64,000 bases of DNA, taken from Dipteronia dyeriana (taxonomy: Eukaryota; Streptophyta; Magnoliopsida; Sapindales; Sapindaceae). The stretch is from positions 21,857,791 through 21,921,790 of the forward strand of contig CM065301.1 in the NCBI GenBank assembly GCA_032871835.1. The letters are read 5' to 3'. The notes beneath the pieces are model-generated. The model did no database searches. It had not been told where the DNA came from and saw nothing but the letters and a program-made list of their open reading frames with translations. Of the stretch, positions 33,149 through 44,400 are shown piece by piece (position 1 is the first letter of the stretch; every line of letters starts with the position of its first letter). Both the position numbers and the translations under genes were made by a program.

Positions 33149-36100
33149 CTATACGGGCCTGGAGTTTGCAAATATTTCAACCGCCATCTTCTCCGGAATG
33201 ATCCCTGTATCGTATTCAGACCAATCGAAATCTTTTTTGTTCGCCAGTATGTACTCAATCAATCTCAACGTGTGGGGACCACAGTTACCCCTGAAGTTGG
33301 ATACATTAACAAGCGTTATTAAAACATTAGGTTTATACTAATACAATCTTAAAGTGACTATTATGTAATGTCTTACGATTGCTTCTGCTGGGGGATATGT
33401 TTTTCCGACATGACGGTGACATCAAATGGCTTACTTGTCTTCTCAAATTTCAACAGTTTTGCCGCTCGTTTAGTATGAAACCCGGCCTGATGCAACATCG
33501 AGGGCACAAAGTAGCGCAACGGGGCTACCTGCTGCTTTCAGATATGAGGTTTGACCTTCTGTCTCCAGGGGTCGACTATGAACAACTTCCCGCAACTGAG
33601 GTCCACAGTCACCAGCAGCCAATGTTGGCGCCCAATGTTGCATTGTATCAGGACCTTGAAACGTCACAACAGATGTTAGGATGTACAAAGTCATTTATAT
33701 ATACAATTGCAAACCATGTCAAGTAACACTTACCATGTCAACCTCGTGCCACGGACGGCATCCAATCGGGGCACCTCCAAGGACCGTTGTGAGGTCGTCA
33801 TCCTTCCACCAAGACCTCAACACATTCCAACGGCTCGGGGTGATCTGCCTACAAGAATTGTGAGGCATCATTTTCTTGTACTGGTGCTCCAGAAAGGACT
33901 GCAGAAACAATTGTATTTAAATTAATTTTATTTTCCATACACACATAAAACAACGCGTTATCATTATTAATTTCAGTACTTACAAAGAATTGCGAGTCCA
34001 ATATGTTAACCGTTTGACTATAGACATTCGAAAATACCCGTTGACGCTTCCGAAGAATATGGAGGTACGCGTCCATATGCTGGGAATATAAACATGTTAA
34101 GAAATGTTAGGATGTTTACACTTCTAATACAAATACTGAAATCAGGATTTACGCTCCCACAAACTTGATCATCAACATCCAAGAAGTTGGTATGCAACCG
34201 ATGGAACCATGCAGCATCTACCGGCTCTAGCAAATCAACATCACGTCTGCATTAATGTTCCAACATCTACACTTTCATATAATGCATTACAAAAAAGTCG
34301 GCCACCTTAATAACAATGAAATTTACTTACAGTTCCTCGTTTACGTTCCTCTTGTAGGCTCGGTACGCCTTCAACTGGGTATCGTCCACCAGTTTCTGGG
34401 GATTAAATACGTGCTCAGGTCCTTCTAGTATTACCCTCGCCCTTTTAGGTCGGCACAGATCTGTGTACGGGCTAACCAACTGCCAACCGCGCTTCAGTAC
34501 ACGTCTGTGCTGTCGAACTCCCTCCGCCGGGGTTTGCTGAGATGAGAACGGGGGAGGGGGAGCCTGCTGCTCGAGAGGAGGAGGAGGGGGACCTTGCTCC
34601 TCGGTTCGAGGTGGCGGGGGTGCCTGGTGCTCGCTAGAAGGTGGTGGGGGAGCTCGCTGCACCCTAAGAGGTGGCAGGGGAGCCTCCTGCTCGTTAGGAG
34701 GTAGCGGGGGAGCCCGCTGCTCGCTTGGAGGTGGCAGGGGAGCCCGCTGCTCGCTAGGAGGTGGTGGGGGATCCTGATGCTAGCTAGGAGGTGGCAGGGG
34801 AACCTGCTGCTCGGACGGAGGTGAATGGGGAGCCTTCTTCTCGCTAGGAGGTGGCGGGGGAGCCTGCGAATCGCCATGAGCGGGAGGGGGGCTGGCTGCT
34901 CTCTCAGAGAGGGAGGGGGAGACTGAGCCCCACTATCCAAAAATGTCCCTCTGGTTTGTGGATCCTCTGTATGGGTCCTGAAGCCCTGAAGGCCCCCGAT
35001 CAATACAAGCCACTCCCTATGTTGTTGTTGTCGATCCTCCTCGCTCTTCCGGAAAAAATCGAGCAAATCCCGGTGTTGTTGTTGTTGTCGATCCTCCTCA
35101 CTCTTTCGGAGGGCTTCACGCAAATCCCGGTGCTCTTGTTGTCGATCCTCCTTACTCTTCCGGAGGGCTTCACGCAACTCCTTCAAGTTATGTTCTAAAA
35201 GGGCCTGAAATCATGCAACTTTGTTAATACGAAAAAAATCAACAACTCTTGTTAATGAAAATAAAACTACCATCTCAACTTACCTCCCTATCAAGTTGAA
35301 CGCCCGCACGGGAATCATCGGTAGCAGAACTAGTTCCTCAGGTGGTAAACCGAACCCGCCTCACTCGCCGAGGAGACGGTTAAGGTTTGCCAGTGTCCAT
35401 GCCTATGAAATCTGGACCTGCAGGGTCTGAAGGCTCCGTCTCAGTACACCTCCCACCCTCACCCTCCTCCTCGGGACGAACTACACTTGTAGTCAGCTCA
35501 GGGATAGTAGGAAGGTGAACCCTGTCGTCCTGCACATACGGGCTCCCCCCCTCACTTAGGCCTGCAAAGTACGGGGACACCGCCTCAGCTGCTGTGGGCA
35601 CGATTTCCGACCTCGCCGACATCTGAAACCATAGTTAGATGAATTTCATTGTTACTTATCGTAAGTAATATAAATTACTGACTTAAAAAAAATTACCCTA
35701 GCACTAAAAATCTTCTCCAGCTTATTCCCTTTAGGTTGTTTGGTCAACTCCCACTTCAAAAACCGAGGGGAAAGGTCTGTAACCCTCCGAGTCCCGAAAA
35801 CCTCGGCCAGTTTGGGGATCACCTCAAAAGCAAATATCTGCATCAAAGATACGTACAGTTATAATCCAAAACAATTTTGGATTAAAAATTAAATGTACAT
35901 GTTGGAATTAAAATTTCTTACCAAAAAGGCGTGTGATAGACCGTAGATGTTGTACCCCTCCATGGAATGTCCAACATTGACCTGTGACTGTTGCCGTCTC
36001 TCCCCACGACGTCGTGGTAAGGCATGCTTGAATGAAAATATAGAATGCCTATAGACGTGGGCACCCCACGGGAACGCATCGAAGGCATTGAGGTCCTCTA

Positions 36101-36660
36101 CAAACCAAAACTGCCAAACTGGAACCTTTAATCTCTCGTCCACCCCCATCAGTATCCAGTTCAACATGTAAATTAGGCACAACTTCACAGCATCGTACAC
36201 CTTTTCAAACTCTCACTGGGTAAGAACAACCCTCAAGTCATCCAACGATACCTCATCATGTGCAGGAAAGTACCGTTCATGTATGCCATTCTCAACTGCA
36301 ACATACATACTCGTGTCCGGTATGACTCCAAAACGTAATCCGGTGATGAGGCTAAATTCCACCTTTGAAAACCTCACCACATGGTTCCCTAACAAGAACC
36401 GCATCTCATCTATCGGTCTGTCATGGTCCAACTCCCACAACAGCAGCTGATGAATAACACCACCAGAAAACTTCAGCTCCCGGTGCATCGACATGAAATG
36501 CCCGAAACAGGAGGCCATGAACTGACACCGATCCTGAACAACAAACTCTTCAGGGTCCCGATTCAGTGCATCGTCTATACAGGCGAGGGTTTCAAAATGG
36601 TCGTGTCAGGTCAATTTTCCCTTGAACCAATCTCCGCATTTCCTTCATATTGCTCGTCAT
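33149..36660 (-). pseudogene. DUF1985 + Ulp1/C48 protease gene of MULE C, multi-exon, few lesions
   Basis: ATG 36660-36658 follows the acceptor CTGTTACATTGCAG. The reading gives DUF1985 blocks (36540-35900): FMASCFGHFMSMHRELKFSG, IHQLLLWELDHDRPIDEMRF, VEFSLITGLRFG, LCLIYMLNWILMGVDER, WQFWFVEDLNAF and YNIYGLSHAFLV. Then come PTAAEAVSPYFAG (35605-35560), a repetitive coiled-coil-like segment (LREALRKSEEDRQQ units, 35180-35030), a Pro-rich stretch (34662-34540), GWQLVSPYTDLCRPKRARV and VFNPQKLVDD. The Ulp1 core is RQHWLLVTVDL (His, about 33620), LFIVDPW (Asp) and GNCGPHTLRLIEYI (Cys, about 33290), ending TAG at 33149. Lesions: a frameshift near 36600 and a TGA after QKVKPHI (about 33545). Unlike B it keeps the whole DUF1985. 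Confidence 0.8.
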
Positions 36661-36714
36661 CTGCAATGTAACAGAAACAGTACATCAGTAAACTGCACAA
36701 AAATTAGAAAATAT

Positions 36715-37740
36715 TCTTGATCGTTTGAAACAAATTCTCGATACCTTAAAAATATTCTCGATCCTTTGAAAAAGATCTCGAATTTGTAAAAAAGTTCTCG
36801 ATCATTTGCAAATAGGCTCGATCCTTTGTAAGAGTCTCGATCCTTTTTAAAACATTTCGATTCATTGAAAAAACTTCACGATCATTTAAAAACGTTCTCG
36901 ATTTGTTTATAAAGTTCTCGATCCTTTGCAAACAGGCTCGCTCATTTGAAATTAGTCTTGATCCTTTGTAAAACCTCTCGATTCATTGAAAAAACTTCAA
37001 GATCATTTTAAAAGTTCTCGATTTTTTTCAAAACTTCTCAATCCTTTGCAAATAGGCTCGATCCTTTCAAATTAGTCTCGATCATTTGTAAAACCTTTCG
37101 ATTCATTGAAAAAACTTCACGATCATTTGAAAATGTTCTCGACCCTTTGAAAAACATTCTCGATCGTTAGAAAATATTCTCGATCCTTTCAAAAAACTCT
37201 CGATCCTTTGAAAAACCTCTCGATTCTTTGAAAAATGTTCTCGATCAATTTAAAAAATCTCGACCCTTTCAAAATATTCTCGAAGCTTTGAAAATTGTCT
37301 CGAGCCTTTGAAAAACCTCTCGATTCTTTGAAAAATATTCTCGATCATTTTCTAAAAACTGGACCATTTAAAAAACATTCTCGATCGTTTGAAAACATTC
37401 TCGATCCGTTGAAAATATTCTCGACACTTTCACAAAACTCTCAATTCTTTAAATAATCTTCTCGATTATTAGAAAAATCTTCTCGATTCAATCATTTTAA
37501 AAAATATCGATCCTTTGAAAAACAATCTCGATCGTTATCATAATATTCTCGATAGTTTTAAAAAATTCTCGATCCTTTGATAATAGTCTCGATCCTTTGA
37601 AAAACCTCTCGATTCTATGAAAAATATTCTCGATCATTTAACAAAAGCTCGATCACTTTGAAAAACTTCTCGATTCTTTCTAAAAAATTTCCTCGATCTC
37701 GCTTGAAATATTCTCGATTTTTTTTTCAAATCAAAAATTC
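36715..37740 (+). repeat. MULE C right subterminal array (AAAATATTCTCGATCCTTTG units)
   Basis: About 50 units of 19-23 bp with core TTCTCGATCCTTTGAAAA, all in the same plus-strand direction as the left array of C. It is the longest array in the window. Higher-order copies are visible: the run CAAATAGGCTCGATCCTTT, then CATTTCGATTCATTGAAAAA and ACTTCACGATCATTT recurs three times (about 36800-37130). Confidence 0.92.
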
Positions 37741-38060
37741 CTCGATACTATAATATTGAACCTCATTTCAAACTCAAACCAAAACCACAACCACTATCAA
37801 CCCTAATCTACAATTTCTTTCAACAGAACAAGTCTGGAATGCAATTATAAGTTATGAACAACAAATTGATACATAAAACAAACTCAACTTACCTTTGTCA
37901 CTCGCTGCGAAATGTACTGTATTCCCGTTCCGGTCAATAAGCTGTCGATTTTCTCGCCCTTCGATTTCATTGTCGTCGGTTTCTTTTACACTATTGCTTT
38001 TCTCAGAAACACAAAACGACAAATTTTCTCTTTTTCAATTTTGTGGGGGTATTCTCGTCT
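37741..38060 (-). other. MULE C segment between right array and right TIR
   Basis: Non-repetitive 320 bases matching the equivalent place in MULE A (2150-2460): CAACCCTAATCTACAATTT, TCGTTTTC and CGACAA. By position this is the core promoter and transcription start of the Ulp1 gene, with the array then lying in the first intron or leader. No TATA box is certain. Confidence 0.45.
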
Positions 38061-38165
38061 GTTTAGTTTAAATGGTGCCTTTTAAACTTACATCACTAAA
38101 CTGGTGACATTTGCATAACACCCCTCTCAAATAGTGATATTTATTTATCGAGCCCGAAATACCAT

Positions 38166-38291
38166 AGCTGAGTAAATTACTAATTATATATACTGATATT
38201 CATTTGGTTTAAGAAAAAATGGAATCCTATTTCTTGTACCATTACTTGTAAATTAAGAAACCATCTCCTATTACAAGATTTAAAACCTAAA

Positions 38292-38348
<57 letters not shown>

Positions 38349-38492
38349 AACACAAATAAAAATTAATATATTCATTTAACACTTATTAGTTCTTCGGTTT
38401 ATAGGGTTTTAGGATTATTTTCTCTTCGAGAGATTTTCCTTAGGTTTTTTATTTCTATATTTTGTTTTTTTTTTTATCAATTTTCGAGTATT
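38166..38492 (+). promoter_or_regulatory. Upstream region of gene X copy 3 with CT/TA microsatellite
   Basis: Contains (CT)n followed by (TA)n at 38295-38340. It then has ATTCATTTAACACTTATTAG and GGGTTTTAGGATTATTTTCT, shared with the region upstream of copy 2. The shared parts end at the ATG, consistent with promoter and leader. MULE C inserted about 330 bases upstream. Confidence 0.5.
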
Positions 38493-38895
38493 ATGAGCTG
38501 CAAACAACACAACGGTGGGTGTTGTAAAGTAAAGATTACTAGTCATGCATTTACAGAAGATGAAAAGGAGTTCGAATCAAGTTTGGAAGATTTTGGACGA
38601 TTATTTTTTATGCTTTGAAGGCAATGCCAAGGAATTAGAAGAAGAAGCACCCCACAACACTAATGTTAATCAGCCATCTTTTGAAACTGATGATGAAGAA
38701 GAATTGGAAGAATTACTAATGGCGGATCATAACGAGCCGCGTCCTCGATCTTCATTGTTTTTTTTGGAGAAACTGCAAAAGAAAGCTAAGGCGAAGGGGA
38801 TTGCATTGATGGAAGATCTTTTTCTCGACGATTTTTATGAGGCTCGACCTCTTCATGTTTTTCTTGACCAACTTTGCATCATTAGTGAACAATGA
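38493..38895 (+). pseudogene. Gene X, copy 3: small acidic protein, one 11-bp deletion
   Basis: From ATG 38493 the frame reads MSCKQHNGGCCKVKI, HAFTEDEKEFES. Then an 11-base deletion relative to copy 2 shifts the frame. The rest is open in the next frame (VWKILDDYFLCFEGNAKELE, EEELEELLMADHNEP, LFFLEKLQKKAKAKG, LMEDLFLDDFYEARPL, TGA at 38893-38895). So copy 3 kept the Trp that is a stop in copy 2 but lost the frame copy 2 retained. Roughly 130-140 residues, very acidic in the middle, one short basic stretch, no membrane segment. Family unknown. An alternative start at 38545 would give a 116-residue open protein. Confidence 0.6.
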
Positions 38896-38934
38896 GATGA
38901 ATTACATCCGGTGTATAGCTTCAAGAATCTATTA

Positions 38935-39412
38935 GGGCCCGTCCTGTAAGCGTTTTTTAGTTGCTGTTTTTCGAATATAAAAATGAAAATGAAAACAGTG
39001 TTTTTGGTTTCAGTTTCGAATTCCGAAAACGCGTCTGGTAGCATATACTGAAAGCTGTATTTTGAAAATGAAAACGGAAAAAACACGTCTGGTAGGTTAA
39101 CTGGAAACTATCAAAAATTGATTAAATAATTAACCAATATAATTTTTGTATTGTAATTTTTAAATTAAACAAAAGTAACACACCAAAAATTAATTCAAAA
39201 AAACATATCAAAAAAATGAATTAATCAAAACTAAACTCTTAAATTATAAATAAATAATGTATAATAATATATAAAATATATATTAAATATTATTATATTA
39301 TATATATATAATATAATATATATAATTATAATATGTATTTATTAATATACTATTTATATAAATATTATAATATATAATATTTTATATTATTATTATATAT
39401 ATATATATAATA

Positions 39413-39449
<37 letters not shown>

Positions 39450-39826
39450 CATGAATACTTTTAGTTCTAGTTGGAAATAAATTATTCTGGAATATATATA
39501 TATATGGGCACTTTAGTCATTTAAAAGTCGTGTCCCGTCTTTTATCATAGTTATATGAAACGCATAATAGAACTAAATAAAACAAAATGAAAAACAAAAT
39601 GTTTTTTTATATAAAAAAATGAAAAACAAATGAAAAACAAAAACGAAAAACGAAAAACAAATATTTTGTGTTTTTCAAATCTTTCGCTTTTAACACTGAA
39701 TTTGTTTTTCATTTTTTTTTTCGTTTTTTTTAAATAAAATGAAAAACGGTTAACGAACGTGTTTTCGAAATCGTTTTTAAAAAATAAAAATGAAAACGGA
39801 CTGAAAAACAGCTACAGGACGGGACC
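38935..39826. mobile_element. Harbinger/Tourist-like element (family H1), 892 bp
   Basis: Inserted in the 3' flank of gene X copy 3. Ends: GGGCCCGTCCTGTAAGCGTT on the left and, read inward, GGTCCCGTCCTGTAGCTG on the right. Flanks TTA and TAA fit the 3-bp TWA target preference of PIF/Harbinger. The uninterrupted sequence is seen after copy 2 (CAATCTAAGAGACCATCAC). Inside: subterminal GAAAAACAAA/GAAAATGAAAA runs and an AT-rich centre with long (TA) tracts (39230-39445). No transposase. A second copy in opposite orientation is at 53291. Confidence 0.78.
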
Positions 39827-40401
39827 TAAGAGATCATCACGCACTTTTGATTTATTAGTCTAGTCCTCTAGTACAAGATTTGCATTGCTTTCTTTTATTT
39901 TTATGTAGTTGAGAAATCCTTGCAATTGCAAGAGGTGAAGTGAAACTTCTTGTAATTTTTTAAAGATTGTAATCTTTTCTTCTTCTTCTTTTTTTTGTGT
40001 TATTTCTTGCATTTGTATTATAACATTCATGATTGGTTTTTTTTTTTTTTTTTCTGAAATTACACATTCGAAGTGTTAAAATAAGAAATTTTATATTCAA
40101 AATGAATAGTATAAGAAATCTTAAGAACCCAATATTCCTTGCATCCCCTGCAAACTTCTTCTAATCATGCCGATCAGAATTGGTTTTTTTTTTTCTTTCC
40201 GGAAATATTCACAAACATTATATTGGAAGTTTTATATGTTATACATCTTGAATTTTATTTTAAATTCATCTTTTGTAATGATTAATATTCACAAATCCTT
40301 GGAAGTTTGATAAGTATTAAAAAGCTAACTAAATTGATAAGATAAGACTGGATAGATGATAAACCTCTCATACCTACATCAATGAGATTGTGGGCTTAAA
40401 T
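39827..40401 (+). other. 3' flank of gene X copy 3
   Basis: Non-coding. Shares ATTTGC.TC.TTTCTTTTA, AGTGAAACTTCTTGTAA and TGTTATTTCTTGCATTTGTA with 14525-14660 downstream of copy 2, so the duplicated unit includes at least 250 bases of 3' flank. Confidence 0.5.
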
Positions 40402-41070
40402 TTGGGCTGACAATTCAGGTTTATAGGTCGGGTTGACCTCAACCCGACACGACCCGTTTAATTAAACGGGTTAACCTTTTGAAACCTGACACGTCATACG
40501 GGTTGACCCGTAACATGTTTAATAATCTGATCGGGTCATAATGGATCGGGTTTGACCCGTTTAACCCGAACCCATTTGCATAACATTGTTTAGAAAAATC
40601 ATATTAAATTTTTAATTTTCCAACCTACCACAAATACATCCAACCTAATAGAGTAATAGTTTTTAATAATCCAATTCAATCTAATACCATCAAATAATGC
40701 AACAAATTTATAATTAAATACAGTCATCCCGAAAGGCAAAAACAGTCATCTATAGTCCAAACAAAATTAGTGATTACTGCTGAAACGGTGAAACCTAAAG
40801 AATGGTTACCAAAAGAATGGTTATATAGTATATAAAAATTTATTTGTAACCCCTGTAATAATGATAATTATAAATATATCTATATTACTAAACGGTTAAA
40901 CGGGTCACCCGTGAACCCGTTTAACCAAACCCGGCACGACCCATATAATAATCGGGTTACACAGGTCAACCCGATTATGACCCGAACCCGTTAAAAAGTC
41001 AACCCAACCAGTTTATTGACCTCGGATTCGTGCCGGATTGGCGGGTTACGGGTCAATTTTACCGCCTCTA
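40402..41070. mobile_element. hAT-like non-autonomous element rich in GGGTTGACCCG motifs
   Basis: Subterminal regions carry many inverted copies of CGGGTTGACC / AACCCGACACGACCCG at both ends (40435-40580 and 40890-41055), arranged as complements of each other. Flanks GCTTAAAT (40394-40401) and GGTTAAAT (41071-41078) match 7 of 8, fitting the 8-bp hAT duplication. The centre is AT-rich and non-coding. Confidence 0.65.
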
Positions 41071-41118
41071 GGTTAAATCATGTCGCCTCTCCCGATGCCA
41101 AAATATTGTAATAGTGAA

Positions 41119-41140
41119 AAAAAAAAAAAAAAAAAAAAAG
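41119..41140. repeat. Poly(A) run, 22 bases
   Basis: Simple A-run (plus strand) downstream of the Der gene's 3' end. Confidence 0.9.
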
Positions 41141-41156
41141 GGTATTGATCTATGAC

Positions 41157-41165
41157 ATTTTATTT
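41157..41165 (-). terminator. Possible polyadenylation signal of Der
   Basis: On the minus strand GAAATAAAATG contains AATAAA about 245 bases after the Der stop codon. Position is reasonable for a plant 3' UTR, but plant signals are loose. Confidence 0.35.
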
Positions 41166-41406
41166 CATAAATACATTTACAATGTTTCTGCTACAACAAG
41201 CATCACAATTTAGAAGTATACATGGTGAGCCCATCTTTTTCCTTTTTTAGCTGCCCACAGTTCCGTGTAAACAATATCAATGAGAGAGATGGTAAATTAA
41301 GATATTACAACAAAGAATTTTGCCATTTTTCTTCTCCATCTGGGTTCATTTCAGCAACAGGCATGAACCTTCCACAAAATCGAGCGAGAACTAATTTTGT
41401 TGCTGT

Positions 41407-44400
41407 TCATGTAGTAGTAGTAGTAAATGCCAATTTTCTGTCGCGCGGTGCAAGACTGGCTTGTGCTCTGTATGCTGCCCTGCCTGAACACCAATCCAAG
41501 AAAGCCAATTGAATTAACAGATAGTTTTAGAGGGTGCTTCTACATGCTTACAATAATTACCTTCACTCTTTCCTATTCTGCTCTCGAAAGGGAATAACAT
41601 TATATAAGCGAATAATGGAACAATTACTTGAAATGAAAAGGCAATCTCTCAAATGAACTTGAATGCCACAAGATTTGCCTTGAACACCTTGTGGTGTGCT
41701 TAGAGTTGCAAAATAAACAAGTGCACACATTCTTAAGCTAACAAAACCGTGATAAATAAAATGTTAAGACACGGTTCAACTGAACGCAATGTTTTAAAAC
41801 ACGTTTTTAGTACCGAGACGTTTTTTCTCTTCCAAGGCTCAAAGCGTAATGAGGCGTAAGCCTCAATAAGGATAGTATAAATTATATAAAAAAAAACACC
41901 TAAATATCATAAAACAACTAATAATTCATAGCATAATATATAAAAAAAAAAACCTAAATCTCACAAAACAACCAATAATTCATAACATAATAAGATAAAC
42001 AAGTTCATAACTTGATAAATAAACCAAGTCCACAAGTCACAACATGATAAAAATAAACCAAGTACACAACATGATAAAAATAAAAAAGAGTTCACAACAT
42101 TATACTTATGTCATATACGTATAACTTATTAACTTCTAGACTTATAGTTATAACTTATAAACATGCAAAACATTCCATTTATAACACTATAACAACACAT
42201 TTATTAATATAAATATTTAATTATTTAAAAAATACATGGCATTTAAATCTTCAACAATACATAAACATGTAAAAAAAAAAAATTAACACTTACACTACTA
42301 CAACAGTAGTACATATATTAACATTATAATTTATAACATTCCATGGCAATATGGCATTTAATTTAAGGAAAAAAAAAAAAAAACATTCAAAACTGATGTG
42401 TGCGCCTGAAAAACATATTGAGGCGCCGCCTTGAAACGACCGCCTCATAAGAATGAGGCGTAAGCCTCAATGGCTGTTTATGAGGCTACCGCCTCATAAC
42501 GTTTTTTGTCAAAAACGTATTGAAGCGTGCCTCATAACGCTTTTTAAAGCAATCTGCAAGAGCTTGTACTAACCTTCATTCTTTTCCATTTTTCTTCTGC
42601 TACGCCACAGAAGTCGAATTGGTGTACCGGAAAACCCAGCATCTTTACGTAGTTGCTTCTCCATGTAACGTCGGTAAGTCTCAGAAAATAGTTTTGCATC
42701 ATTTACAAAGAAAACAAATGTAGGTGGCCTAATGGCAGCCTGCAAAAGGAAATCGAACTCAATACAAAGTGTCACCAAGGTCAAAGTAAAGCATTGGAAC
42801 AATACAATTCAGCAAGTTTAGCAGAAAAAAAAAATGTAAGACTTCAAGTGAGACATACAATGGTGAATAAGCAATTAGCCCGTGCCCGGAAATCACATGT
42901 CAAAATGTGTTTACTGCAACTGACTATTACACATCATACTAAAAAATGTGTTGATTGCGTCATTTCTATAATTGGATTAAAATTGTGTCAATATCTATTA
43001 AGACGAAAAAAGCACACGGTTGAAAGTGCAATTAATGAAATCTGCTTTCACTCTCAACATAATATAGTAAAAGAGCAAGTCCCATTTAATAAAAAGTATA
43101 GACAAGACACGAGTGCATCCGACAAAGAACCCATAAGAACCAAACTACTACCACAAAATCATAAAAAAGATTATCAAGAAGAAACAATCATATTAATTAT
43201 TTTCTTGAATGACAAAAGTACCTGAGTACAATAATATATGCGTCCTCTCTTGCCACCTCTTGTCCTAGGAGGTGATTTGAAAGCTAGTGCTTCTTGCACC
43301 ACTTGATTTAATGTGGCAGTACTTAGCCTTCTAGATCTCTCCTTTTCCACCGTGCTAGCAGCATCAATGATCCTGACCAGAAACAATGACAATTAACTTC
43401 TTATATACTTTTATGTAACAAATACCATAAAAATTATGTCTACAGTGTTGCTTTTTTCTTTCCCTGAAGTGAGAGGCAATGCACTTGAAGAGTTGAGTAG
43501 TTCAACTAGTAAGTCTCCTACAGTTGGTCTGGGATTCAAACCCTACTCACATCTTGATTAATATTTATAGGACGTTAGTATGGGGTGCAATATAATATAA
43601 ATAAATAAAGGTAAAGAAATCATGCATTATATAAGGAGCATGAGTACATGCAAACAAGCCAATCTTATCAATATAGATGCTTTCACATCAAGCCAATGGA
43701 TGATATTTCTAATTAATTCCATCTCATAAATAAAAAAGAAGACGGGCTTATTCTTCCAGCAGTTATTTGGAAATCAGGATTACTGTCCAAATAAGAATGA
43801 ATTGGTTGTTAATCATAAACTCTGCTGTCCAATAAATGACTTAAAAACAGAGAAGACAATGATACTGGTAAGAAAAAACATACTTATCAACACTATCACC
43901 AGCTATCGCGGTTGAATACACTACAGGAGCCCAGTCAAGACTGCGAAGCTTCTCTCTAACATCTTGCTCATAGTATGTTGCAGTCTGCTGGTTTTTGTTT
44001 GGTATAGTATCCCATTTGTTGACAACAATCAGACAACCCTTTCCTTCTTTTTCAATCCTTTCAGCAATCCTGCAATCCTAAAACCAACAGGAAAAATATT
44101 ACAATACAATTAAATGAGAGATCATCAGGGGAAAAGAAAACAGCCAGCAATCACTTGATTAATGGGCCATAACATAGCGAAGCACATCTAAGAACTGTCA
44201 CTGAGATACAATCTTCTTTTTCTTTTATCTTTTTCTTAAATTCATATAGAAGCCACTTCGCTTACCCTTTAGAATAAGTCACCCCACACGTAGTAAAGGC
44301 TCAAACTCACAACCTTGTTATTTTACTAGAGAGAGGTACCATTCATAATCTTTGATGACTACTGAAATAAAATTGCTCAAAGCTTGAGTCAACAGGACTT

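Larger units (their letters stand above)
28981..38155. mobile_element. MULE C: youngest full-length Ulp1-carrying Mutator element, 9.2 kb
   Basis: Perfect 10-bp target duplication GAAATACCAT at 28971-28980 and 38156-38165 defines the ends exactly. The left (transposase) end starts GAGGAAATGGTAAAATATAT. The right (Ulp1-gene) end, read inward, starts GGGCTCGATAAATAAATATC. The outer 25-30 bases of the two ends differ, but the inner block (AACTTAAGTTTAAAAGGCAC at 29044; complement GTGCCTTTTAAACTTACATC at 38074) is shared. Order: left array, transposase (+), Ulp1 gene (-), right array. Few stops break the genes, so it is the most recently active copy here. Confidence 0.93.

Noticed and set aside
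42561..42574. Der ending at the TAG right after exon 11
   Set aside because: Possible, but a clean donor (GAAG/GTTAGT) and a downstream exon with acceptor, correct phase and a plant-Der-like RDRKLA end make the spliced form more likely.
42794..43225. 143-codon plus-strand frame inside Der
   Set aside because: Covers intron 10 of Der on the opposite strand; no recognisable domain and AT-rich composition like other introns.
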